DNA of 64,000 nucleotides, taken from NCBI GenBank assembly GCA_039033695.1, contig JBCCCC010000001.1, forward strand, positions 1 through 64,000. The letters are read 5' to 3'. Position 1 is the first letter of the stretch. Each line of letters starts with the position of its first letter. Source of the stretch: CALBPI01 sp039033695. GTDB lineage: Bacteria > Pseudomonadota > Gammaproteobacteria > Steroidobacterales > Woeseiaceae. A program made the translations under genes and the position numbers. Shown here one piece after another: positions 50,592-57,742 of the stretch. The notes under the pieces were generated by a model. The model was given only the letters and a program-made list of their open reading frames with translations. It had not been told where the DNA came from and searched no databases.

Positions 50592-51755
50592 TTAGCGCAA
50601 TCCTGTTTCGTTCCGTGCGATCACCATTCGCTGGATCTCGCTTGTGCCCTCGTAGATCTCAGTAATCTTGGCGTCGCGGAAGTAGCGCTCGACGGGTAGT
50701 TCCTTGCTGTATCCCATACCACCATGCATCTGTACCGCGGCATGTGTGACAAACATCGCCGTCTCTGACGCATAGAGCTTGGCCATGCTGCTGTTCAACG
50801 TGTTGCGACCACCGGTTTTCTTGGCCTGGTCCTTTGACCATGCAGCCTGCAGCGTCAATAGCCGTGCCGCCTCTATTCTTGTCTTCATGTCAGCAATCTT
50901 TGCCTGATTCATTTGGAATGAACCAATCGGTGATCCGAACGCCTCGCGTTCCTGGGCGTACTGAACACTCGCCTCATACGCGGCTCGGGCCAGTCCCAGT
51001 GCCTGGGCGGCAATACCGATGCGGCCCGCGTCAAGCACGCTCATTGCGATCTTGAACCCCTGACCTTCATCTCCAAGGCGGTTCTCGACAGGGCACCGGT
51101 AGTCTGTGAGCTCGATTTCGCAGGTGGCCGAGGCACGGATGCCCAGCTTGGGCTCTGTCTTGCCACGCGCGAAGCCAGGCTCGTTCGTGTCAATGACAAA
51201 CGCTGAAACGCCCTTGGCGCCGGCCTCCGGGTCCGTCATGGCAAACACGACAATAAAGCGCGCTACTGGGCCGGACGTGATCCAGGACTTCTTGGCATTA
51301 ATCACGTAGTGATCACCTGAGGGTGCCAGCACGGCGCGTGATCGCATGTTGCTGGAGTCTGACCCTGACTGTGGCTCAGTAAGCGCATAGGCGCCAATGG
51401 CTTGTCCGCTGGCGATCGGCGCAACGAACGCCGTTTTCTGCGCGTCGTTGCCAAACATCATGATGCCATTGTTGTAGAGCGAATTGTTCACCGAGACAAT
51501 CGTGCTGTGGGCGCCGTCCGCTGCCGCGATTTCTTCCATCAACAACGCGTAGGAGATGGCGTCCATACCGGCACCGCTATACGCCTCAGGCACTTCAATG
51601 CCCATGAAGCCGAGCTCGCCAGCCTTGGCGATCGTGTCGCTCGGAAACTCACCGGACGCATCGTATTCGGCCGCTACTGGGACAATTTCGCTTTGCGCGA
51701 AGTCGCGCGCCGCGGCTTGTATCATTTGCTGTTCTTCGGTGAGTTGAAAATCCAT
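50592..51755 (-). CDS. Acyl-CoA dehydrogenase, short-chain type
   Basis: The product has 387 residues from the ATG at 51755 with GGAGA upstream. YALTEPQSGSDSSNM, the central beta-domain WITSGPVARFIVV and the C-terminal VQMHGGMGYSKELPVERYFR and ITEIYEGTSEIQRMVIAR are complete. The catalytic Glu of IYEGTSEIQ is present. The pattern is close to butyryl-CoA dehydrogenase. Electrons would pass to the ETF encoded at 54133. It is divergent from the HMG-CoA lyase-like gene. Confidence 0.95.
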   Translation of the reverse strand: MDFQLTEEQQMIQAAARDFAQSEIVPVAAEYDASGEFPSDTIAKAGELGFMGIEVPEAYSGAGMDAISYALLMEEIAAADGAHSTIVSVNNSLYNNGIMMFGNDAQKTAFVAPIASGQAIGAYALTEPQSGSDSSNMRSRAVLAPSGDHYVINAKKSWITSGPVARFIVVFAMTDPEAGAKGVSAFVIDTNEPGFARGKTEPKLGIRASATCEIELTDYRCPVENRLGDEGQGFKIAMSVLDAGRIGIAAQALGLARAAYEASVQYAQEREAFGSPIGSFQMNQAKIADMKTRIEAARLLTLQAAWSKDQAKKTGGRNTLNSSMAKLYASETAMFVTHAAVQMHGGMGYSKELPVERYFRDAKITEIYEGTSEIQRMVIARNETGLR

Positions 51756-51895
51756 GCACACATTCTCCGCTGGGGCGGCTATAGCACCGCCAAGTTCGCC
51801 CTATAGTTTAGTCCAGATTAAAATTATTGCAATGCAGCATTTGTGCATCGAGCCTGACAAGCACTTCGGCAAGGCGCGTGTCATGGTCAGCAAGC

Positions 51896-51904
51896 TGGTA
51901 TTAT
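51896..51904 (+). promoter_or_regulatory. Extended -10 promoter at the HMG-CoA lyase-like gene
   Basis: TGGTATTAT is an extended -10 (TG-n-TATTAT, with TATTAT at 51899-51904). No -35 is evident. Transcription would start about at 51911, which is the A of the predicted ATG, so the mRNA may be leaderless. No Shine-Dalgarno is seen there. Confidence 0.4.
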
Positions 51905-51910
51905 CGTCGG

Positions 51911-52834
51911 ATGAGTAGCGATCGAAGCCCTATACAGATTGTTGAGGTCAGCCCGCGCGACGGTTTGCAGTCGGAGCCTGCGGTACTGCCAACTGAGCAA
52001 AAAGCGGTCTTGATTGCGCGTGCTATTGACGCAGGAATTCGGCGTATTGAAGTCACCAGCTTTGTGCATCCCAAACGAGTTCCGCAGATGGCCGATGCAG
52101 AGGCGTTGCTGAAGCTGTTGCCGCGTCACGACGATGTGTCCTATATCGGGCTCGTGCTCAACCAACGCGGGTTTGATCGGGCGGTCGCGGCAGGCGTCGA
52201 TGAGATTACAATGCCGGTTGTCGCCAGCGATACCTATAATCAGCGCAATCAAGGGTGCCCGACTGCGCAGTCAATCAATGATTGGTTGACGATCGCACGT
52301 CAGGCACGCGCAGCGGGGGTCACTCCTGGCGTCACGATATCCGCGGCCTTTGGGTGCCCTTTTGAGGGGGAGGTACCGGCCGAGCGTGTCCTTGAAATCG
52401 CCCATGCCGTGGCCGACGGCGAGCCCGCGGAGATTGCGCTTGCCGACAGCATTGGTGTCGGCTCGCCGGCAGAGGTTACGCGTCTGGTGTCGATGCTCAG
52501 CGACGCGCTGCCCGGCATCCCATTGCGCTGCCATTTTCACAACACGAGAAACACAGGCCTCGCTAACGCTTATGCTGCTGTATTGGCAGGCGTTACGGCA
52601 CTCGACGCGAGTATTGGTGGCATCGGCGGGTGTCCATTTGCGCCTGCAGCGACTGGCAATATACCCACCGATGATCTTGTCTACTTAATGGAGCGATCCG
52701 GCTATGAAACGGGTTTGGACCTTGAGCAGATCATTGCGATCAGTGGGTGGCTGGAGAGTGTCTTGCAACACGATGTGCCCGCAATGCTGCCAAAGGCCGG
52801 CAGATTCCCCGGGGCAACTGCACTTTCTACGTAA
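51911..52834 (+). CDS. Hydroxymethylglutaryl-CoA lyase family protein
   Basis: The product has 307 residues from the ATG at 51911. It is a DRE-TIM metallolyase: VEVSPRDGLQSEP (metal Asp and catalytic Arg), VTSFVHPKRVPQMADAE, HFHNTRNTGLANAYAA with the metal-binding His residues, and GGIGGCPFAPAATGNIPTDD with the active-site Cys. This last segment is the HMG-CoA lyase signature. It splits HMG-CoA into acetoacetate and acetyl-CoA at the end of leucine breakdown. A neighbouring acyl-CoA dehydrogenase supports that context. No Shine-Dalgarno is seen. Confidence 0.92.
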   Translation: MSSDRSPIQIVEVSPRDGLQSEPAVLPTEQKAVLIARAIDAGIRRIEVTSFVHPKRVPQMADAEALLKLLPRHDDVSYIGLVLNQRGFDRAVAAGVDEITMPVVASDTYNQRNQGCPTAQSINDWLTIARQARAAGVTPGVTISAAFGCPFEGEVPAERVLEIAHAVADGEPAEIALADSIGVGSPAEVTRLVSMLSDALPGIPLRCHFHNTRNTGLANAYAAVLAGVTALDASIGGIGGCPFAPAATGNIPTDDLVYLMERSGYETGLDLEQIIAISGWLESVLQHDVPAMLPKAGRFPGATALST

Positions 52835-52912
52835 GAACTGGAAATCCGATACGCGGGCTCGAGAGCACCCGAGTACCGGTTAAATAAATTTAATTAATTC
52901 AAGGAGTTCGAA

Positions 52913-53395
52913 ATGACAATTAAAGCAGGGGATAAGATGCCAGCCGGTGGGTTCGGCATTATGGCAGAGGGCGGACCTTCAGCAATGACTACTGATGATC
53001 TGTTTGCGGGCAAGAAAGTCGTCCTGTTCTCAGTGCCCGGCGCATTTACGCCAACCTGTTCGATGAATCACCTGCCAGGCTATGTTGAGCAGGCGGATCA
53101 GTTTATTTCGAAAGGTGTTGATACCGTTGCCTGTATGGCCGTTAACGACGTGTTCGTAATGGACGCCTGGGGCAAGGCAGGTAGCGCCAGCGACAAGGTG
53201 CTGATGCTTGCAGATGGCAATGGCGATTATAGTAAGGCTTTGGGACTTGAGCTTGATGCAACCGGGTTTGGAATGGGAATGCGAGGTCAGCGTTTTGCGA
53301 TCATCGTGGATGATGGCGTCGCCACCCACGTGGCCGTTGAAGCGCCGGGCGAGTTCAAGGTCAGCGCCGCCGAATCGGTGTTAGAGGCTCTGTAG
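52913..53395 (+). CDS. Peroxiredoxin, Prx5 (redoxin) family
   Basis: The product has 160 residues. The peroxidatic Cys lies in PGAFTPTCSMNHLPGY and the following CMAVNDVFVMDAW is typical of Prx5. FGMGMRGQRFAIIVDDGV matches the C-terminal part. It reduces hydrogen peroxide and alkyl hydroperoxides using glutathione/glutaredoxin or thioredoxin. AAGGAG 8 nt upstream gives the ATG at 52913, after an AT-rich stretch that may hold its promoter. Confidence 0.94.
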   Translation: MTIKAGDKMPAGGFGIMAEGGPSAMTTDDLFAGKKVVLFSVPGAFTPTCSMNHLPGYVEQADQFISKGVDTVACMAVNDVFVMDAWGKAGSASDKVLMLADGNGDYSKALGLELDATGFGMGMRGQRFAIIVDDGVATHVAVEAPGEFKVSAAESVLEAL

Positions 53396-53450
53396 TCCGC
53401 CTCATGGCACGCCCGAAGTCGCACGATTCCGGGCTGGGTCAGCTGGCATT

Positions 53451-54092
53451 GTGACTATCGCGACGATCGTCATGGTGAGCCTGGCGATTGCCTGTATAGG
53501 TGTATTGGCTGGGGGGCTATGGGCTGTGCGGTTGGCCGCGCGGCATACGCTGCCGCCGGTTGCGAGAATGCGCTACGGTGGGTTGGCTCGCTTGGCGAAC
53601 AGCGGATTACTGCTCGTTGTTGCTGCGCTGGGACTGGCGATCGTCTACTTGGTCCATTCGCGCGGTGTTGTCTCGATCGGGCGCGTCGTGCTGATTGTCA
53701 GTCTGATCGCAGGCTACATGGCGCTGGTCGTGACCACCGTCGTGTTCCCCGAGTTGCCTGGTCGCGCACAGTTTCGCAAGTTTGAGAATCTGCTCACGCT
53801 GTTGGCCACCGCAGGGTTGGCTGTTGTTGCCATATATGGTCTGCGGGTGGGTGAGCTTGGACTGCCACCATCCGTGTTTGCAGCTATGGCTGCAGTGGCC
53901 TTATCGCTGGGTATGTTCTTGCTGGCAAGGCCGTATTTGCGTGGCGCCCTTTCCATGATGCAGCGGATCCAGGCACAAGGAAGCTCGCCGGGTACGGAGG
54001 CGACCCTGAAGCGTTTGTTGCGTCGCTATCGGCCGTTGATCATTAGCGCGGTTGCGGCGCTGCTATCGGCGATTTCTTTCCTGGTTTTTTGA
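53451..54092 (+). CDS. Unknown integral membrane protein
   Basis: The product has 213 residues if the GTG at 53451 is used. An ATG 21 nt later is also possible. Six hydrophobic stretches are visible: about 3-27, 48-68, 78-100, 115-135, 140-160 and 195-213. Polar loops include RMRYGGLARLANSG and FPELPGRAQFRKFENL, and a basic segment LKRLLRRYRP precedes the last helix. I do not recognise the family. It lies between a peroxiredoxin gene and the converging etfA gene. A hairpin with one mismatch (53411-53436) precedes it. Confidence 0.65.
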   Translation: MTIATIVMVSLAIACIGVLAGGLWAVRLAARHTLPPVARMRYGGLARLANSGLLLVVAALGLAIVYLVHSRGVVSIGRVVLIVSLIAGYMALVVTTVVFPELPGRAQFRKFENLLTLLATAGLAVVAIYGLRVGELGLPPSVFAAMAAVALSLGMFLLARPYLRGALSMMQRIQAQGSSPGTEATLKRLLRRYRPLIISAVAALLSAISFLVF

Positions 54093-54132
54093 GCGCTTCC
54101 GGGCCTTGGCGGCCCGAAAGCACTGTGCGGCA

Positions 54133-55071
54133 TTAGCCGAGCGCAGCCTTGAGTTCAGGGATCACATTGAACAGATCCCCAACCAGGCCGATATCGGCAA
54201 CGTCAAAAATTGGCGCGTCCTCATCCTTGTTGATGGCGACAATGGTGCCAGCGTCTTTGATACCGGTGAGATGCTGGATCGCGCCCGAAATCCCGATTGC
54301 CACGTACAAGTCCGGCGCGATGATCTTGCCGGTTTGACCGACTTGCAGCTCATTGGGGACGTAGCCGGCATCAACCGCGGCTCGCGATGCACCAACGGCT
54401 GCGCCCATCGTGTCAGCAAGATCAAAGATGATTGAAAAGCTCTCTTCGCTGCCAAGGGCGCGGCCACCAGAAACAACCTTCGCTGCCGTTTGCAGGTCAG
54501 GACGATCGCTGGCGCCGGATTGCAGCTCTACGTAGCGCGAGTGCGTCGGCAACTCGGCGCCGGGATCAACGGTTTCCAAGTCGCAGGCGGGCTGCTCGCC
54601 AACAGCCTTGTAGGAGGCTGCTCTGACCGTGCCGACGACCTTATAGCCATCCTTGACGCGAACCGTTGTGATCGCGTTGCCCGCGTAGATCGGTCGCTTG
54701 AATGTGCGAGCATCTTCAACCGCCATGATATCTGATAGCTGATTGACGTCGAGCAGGGCAGCAACACGTGGCATAAGATCCTTGCCATACGTGGTGGAAG
54801 GTCCAAAGACATAATCGTAGTCGCCAGCAATCGCGGCAACCTGAGGTGCCAATACGGCGGCCAGCGGTTGTGCGTTGGCCGGGTTGATAGCGCAAAGGAC
54901 TTTGCTGACGCCGTCGAGCTGTGCTGCTTGTGCGGCAACGTCTTGACTATCGGCCAGCACCAGCACATGAATGGTGCTGCCAGGGATGCTGGATGCGCAC
55001 GCTACGCATTTAGCCGTAGCCTGATTGAGTGTGCCGCCTGCGTGTTCGGCAATGACGAGTATGTTTCCCAT
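54133..55071 (-). CDS. etfA: Electron transfer flavoprotein subunit alpha
   Basis: The product has 312 residues. The FAD-binding C-terminal domain shows VSGGRALGSEESFSIIFDLA, GAAVGASRAAVDAGYVPNEL and the ETF-alpha signature LYVAIGISGAIQHLTGIKD followed by INKDEDAPIFDVADIGLVGD. It carries electrons from acyl-CoA dehydrogenases to ETF:quinone oxidoreductase. Its ATG shares one base with the etfB stop (TAATG). Confidence 0.98.
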   Translation of the reverse strand: MGNILVIAEHAGGTLNQATAKCVACASSIPGSTIHVLVLADSQDVAAQAAQLDGVSKVLCAINPANAQPLAAVLAPQVAAIAGDYDYVFGPSTTYGKDLMPRVAALLDVNQLSDIMAVEDARTFKRPIYAGNAITTVRVKDGYKVVGTVRAASYKAVGEQPACDLETVDPGAELPTHSRYVELQSGASDRPDLQTAAKVVSGGRALGSEESFSIIFDLADTMGAAVGASRAAVDAGYVPNELQVGQTGKIIAPDLYVAIGISGAIQHLTGIKDAGTIVAINKDEDAPIFDVADIGLVGDLFNVIPELKAALG

Positions 55072-55820
55072 TAGACGAGCCCTTTGTCTTTCAGTGCCGC
55101 CACCAGCGCGGCCGTGTCTTCAACCATGATGCCTTTGCTACGCTGCTCTGGTGGCGCAAACTGCGTGACCTCAAATGCATCGTCAGGTGTCACGCCAAGG
55201 TCAGCGAGTGCACGGACTTCCAACGGTTTCTTCTTGGCTTTCATGATATCCGGCAGTTTGACGTAGCGCGGCTCATTCAGGCGAAGGTCAACTGTGACGA
55301 CGGCCGGCAAGTCGACACTAATGGTCTCAAGGCCCGCGTCAACTTCGCGGGTCACTCGCGCGCTGTCACCCTCAAGTGCAACTTCCGAAGCGAACGTCGC
55401 CTGCGGGCGGCCCCAAAGTGCGGCGACCATTTGGCCGGTTTGACTATTGTCATTGTCGATCGCTTGCTTACCTAGCAAGACCAGTCCTGGTTGCAATTCT
55501 TCGGCGAGTTTTGTGATCGCCTTGGCGACGCCCAACGAGTCCAATGACTGATCCGTTTCCAGCAATATCGCCTGGTCGGCGCCCATCGCAAGGCCAGTGC
55601 GAAGCTGCTGCTGCGATTCCGTGCCACCAATCGAGAACACAACGACTTCGCTTGCATCACCGCGCTCGCGAATGCGCAATGCTTCTTCAAGTGCGATTTC
55701 ATCAAAAGGGTTAATCGACATTTTGACGCCATCCGTCTCGACACCGCTGGCGTCGCTCTTGACTCGGATGCGAACGTTATAGTCGACGACCCGTTTCAGG
55801 CCGACAAGGATCTTGTCCAA
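55071..55820 (-). CDS. etfB: Electron transfer flavoprotein subunit beta
   Basis: The product has 249 residues from a TTG start at 55820 (MDKILVGLKRVVDYNVRIRV), with GGAG 7 nt upstream. Farther upstream codons in frame lack a ribosome-binding site. MSINPFDEIALEEALRIRE and the AMP-binding GKQAIDNDNSQTGQMVAALW are typical. The C-terminal recognition segment for dehydrogenases (LRLNEPRYVKLPDIMKAKKK) is present. It is the first gene of etfBA. Confidence 0.97.
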   Translation of the reverse strand: MDKILVGLKRVVDYNVRIRVKSDASGVETDGVKMSINPFDEIALEEALRIRERGDASEVVVFSIGGTESQQQLRTGLAMGADQAILLETDQSLDSLGVAKAITKLAEELQPGLVLLGKQAIDNDNSQTGQMVAALWGRPQATFASEVALEGDSARVTREVDAGLETISVDLPAVVTVDLRLNEPRYVKLPDIMKAKKKPLEVRALADLGVTPDDAFEVTQFAPPEQRSKGIMVEDTAALVAALKDKGLV

Positions 55821-55865
55821 GGTAGTACTCCTGTGCTGAATGCATGGGCTGCGGTTTCCTGCCAT

Positions 55866-56257
55866 TGCCGGGAACAGCCCTCATGTGGCCCTCGGCCGCG
55901 TTACTTAAGGCGCGCCCTCGGTTTCAGCCGCGTATTGTCCCTGACACGCACCTGACAGACAAGCGTAACGACCACAACGAGGGAGCCAGTGACAGGGTTT
56001 TGCGCACATCCCGTGCCTGACTTGCCGGTTGGCAGCGGCAAAAGCGGCCAAGTATTAGTGGGGCAGCTGTTTTCTAAGGTTGTTACAAAACAATAAAAAA
56101 CAGATAGATACCGTATTTTATTATAGTGATATCTAATTTAGGTTCGTATCGACCGACTGCCGAGAGCCTCAAGCCTTGCTACCCTAACCGTGTCTTCCCG
56201 GCCGAGCGGCAACGATTCCCGACGGCCTTCGCAGCCCGTTCAACCTTCATAGCAAAA
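55866..56257. other. Gene-free stretch between etfB and the structured RNA candidate
   Basis: This contains the etfBA promoter and, from about 56080 to 56145, an AT-rich island (poly-A tracts, TATTTTATTATAG, the palindrome GATATC) that contrasts with the GC-rich surroundings. A 64-codon open frame starting near 56126 has no family features and crosses the hairpin region. I see no gene here. Confidence 0.5.
55934..55962 (-). promoter_or_regulatory. Probable etfBA promoter
   Basis: On the minus strand TTGTCT (55962-55957), a 17-bp spacer and GACAAT (55939-55934). The leader would be about 110 nt. No known regulator site is recognised. Confidence 0.4.
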
Positions 56258-56433
56258 GGTGCGGCGCTGCGATCTCCGCTTGATGTGCGGCCGCACCGTC
56301 TCAGTCTGGTGCGTAGATGACATCAACAGGCAAAGTGGCGGGTCGCAGTAGCCAGCGACCTGCCGCGAAGCATCCGTACTTCTCCGTGCGGACCCGGCCC
56401 GGGTGGCCCTTGGTGGCCATCCGGGTTTTTTTG
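56258..56433 (+). ncRNA. Candidate structured RNA (sRNA or leader) with four stem-loops
   Basis: Four stems follow each other. Stem 1: GGTGCGGC (56258-56265) with GCCGCACC (56290-56297). Stem 2: 12 bp, 56335-56346 with 56355-56366, loop AGTAGCCA. Stem 3: TCCGTAC (56373-56379) with GTGCGGA (56386-56392). Stem 4: a terminator (56398-56425) with eight T. An AT-rich, promoter-like stretch (TATTAT at 56119-56124) lies upstream, so the transcript could begin near 56130. No plus-strand gene upstream needs this terminator: the nearest genes, etfBA, run the other way. It ends 69 nt before the aminotransferase gene, so it is either a free small RNA or a control leader for that gene. It does not match 6S, 4.5S, tmRNA or RNase P motifs that I know. 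Confidence 0.5.
56398..56433 (+). terminator. Strong rho-independent terminator upstream of the aminotransferase gene
   Basis: CCCGGGTGGCC (56398-56408) pairs over 11 bp, with one G-T pair, to GGCCATCCGGG (56415-56425). The loop is CTTGGT, and eight T follow at 56426-56433. Confidence 0.92.
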
Positions 56434-56502
56434 CACTTACATCTAGGCGTTGCGCCAAACTCATCGTAAGCTTCAGGCAGTTGTCTACGGGCGGATAAAG
56501 CT

Positions 56503-57735
56503 ATGACGAGTATTGGAGCCAGCGAACGGCTGGAGCATGTGCGCTACGAAATCCGCGGCAAGTTGTCGCGGCGTGCGCATGAGCTGGAAAAAAAGGGTCA
56601 CGAGATCATTCATTTGAACATCGGCAATCCGGGGCGATTTGGATTTCGCACACCGGAGTCGATGCGCCTGGCGATGATCGAGAATCTGTCCTCTGCCGAG
56701 GCCTACTGCCACCAGAAAGGGATCTTTCCGGCCCGCGAGGCAGTTGTGATGCAACAGCAGAGCCGAGGCATCATGGATGTGACAGCGGATGAGGTATTCA
56801 TTGGTAACGGGGTGTCGGAGCTCATTGACCTGACGTTGCGCGGGTTACTGAACCTGGATGACGAAGTGCTGGTGCCGAGCCCCAACTATCCATTGTGGAG
56901 TGCGTCGGTAACATTGAACGGCGGTAATGCCGTTCACTATGACTGTCGTCCGGAAGACGGTTTTCTGCCCGATCCGGCGGCGATTGCCAAGCAGATTACC
57001 TCGCGCACACGAGCCATTGTGCTGATCAACCCAAACAATCCTACCGGCGCCGTGTATCCGCGTGAATTGCTAGAAGATATAGCGGCACTCGCCGAGCGCC
57101 ACAAATTGGTCGTTATGGCTGACGAGATCTACGACCAGATGCTGTATGACGATGCTGAGTTCGTGCCGATGGCGACCATGGTCAAGGATACGCTTTGCAT
57201 CACCTACAGCGGGCTGTCGAAGGTCTACCGCGCTTGCGGCTATCGCGTTGGTTGGTGCTCGCTGAGCGGCAAGGCCGATTGGGCGCGTGACTACATCGAT
57301 GGGCTTGAGCTGCTGGCCGCACTCAGACTATGCAGTAACGTACCTGCCCAATGGGCCGTGCAGACCGCGCTGGGAGGCTATCAGAGTATCCACGAACTGA
57401 CCCGCCCGGGCGGGCGGCTGTACGAGAGCCGCCAGGCCGTTATTGATGCGGTTGCGGCAAGCCCGTATCTTGAGCTGGTGGTGCCGAAAGGGTCAATGTA
57501 TGCGTTTGTCGGTGTTAACCTGCCCGATTTCGACGACGAGCAGTTCGCGCTTCGGCTGCTCGAGGAACAGCACGTCCTGCTCGCGCCGGGTAGCAGCTTC
57601 AATACACCCTACCGCACGCACTTTCGCATGACCTTGCTGCCAGAAGCGGCGCAGATGCAAACGGTGTTCGAAAAGATCGGCCTAATTTTGGAAAGCATGC
57701 GCTCAACCCGATTGCGCGTCGCCACGGCCGATTAG
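56503..57735 (+). CDS. AlaA-type PLP-dependent aminotransferase
   Basis: The product has 410 residues. It is a class I/II aminotransferase with LNIGNPGRFGFRTPESM, GNGVSELIDLTLRGLLN, INPNNPTGAVYPRELL, the PLP lysine in YSGLSKVYRACGYRVGW and a C-terminal RTHFRMTLLP for the substrate carboxylate. ASMRLCANVPAQ-like (here LAALRLCSNVPAQ) and QTALGGYQSI are strongly like E. coli AlaA, which makes alanine from pyruvate and glutamate. Only 69 nt separate it from the upstream terminator, and no clear promoter is seen in that gap. Confidence 0.9.
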   Translation: MTSIGASERLEHVRYEIRGKLSRRAHELEKKGHEIIHLNIGNPGRFGFRTPESMRLAMIENLSSAEAYCHQKGIFPAREAVVMQQQSRGIMDVTADEVFIGNGVSELIDLTLRGLLNLDDEVLVPSPNYPLWSASVTLNGGNAVHYDCRPEDGFLPDPAAIAKQITSRTRAIVLINPNNPTGAVYPRELLEDIAALAERHKLVVMADEIYDQMLYDDAEFVPMATMVKDTLCITYSGLSKVYRACGYRVGWCSLSGKADWARDYIDGLELLAALRLCSNVPAQWAVQTALGGYQSIHELTRPGGRLYESRQAVIDAVAASPYLELVVPKGSMYAFVGVNLPDFDDEQFALRLLEEQHVLLAPGSSFNTPYRTHFRMTLLPEAAQMQTVFEKIGLILESMRSTRLRVATAD

Positions 57736-57742
57736 CGAGGTC

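Noticed and set aside
54093..54132. Terminator between the converging membrane-protein and etfA genes
   Set aside because: A GC-rich hairpin CGGGCC/GGCCCG is visible but no T-run follows on either strand.
56126..56320. 64-codon open frame between etfB and the aminotransferase gene
   Set aside because: No ribosome-binding site was seen, and the frame runs into the first stem-loop of the structured RNA candidate.
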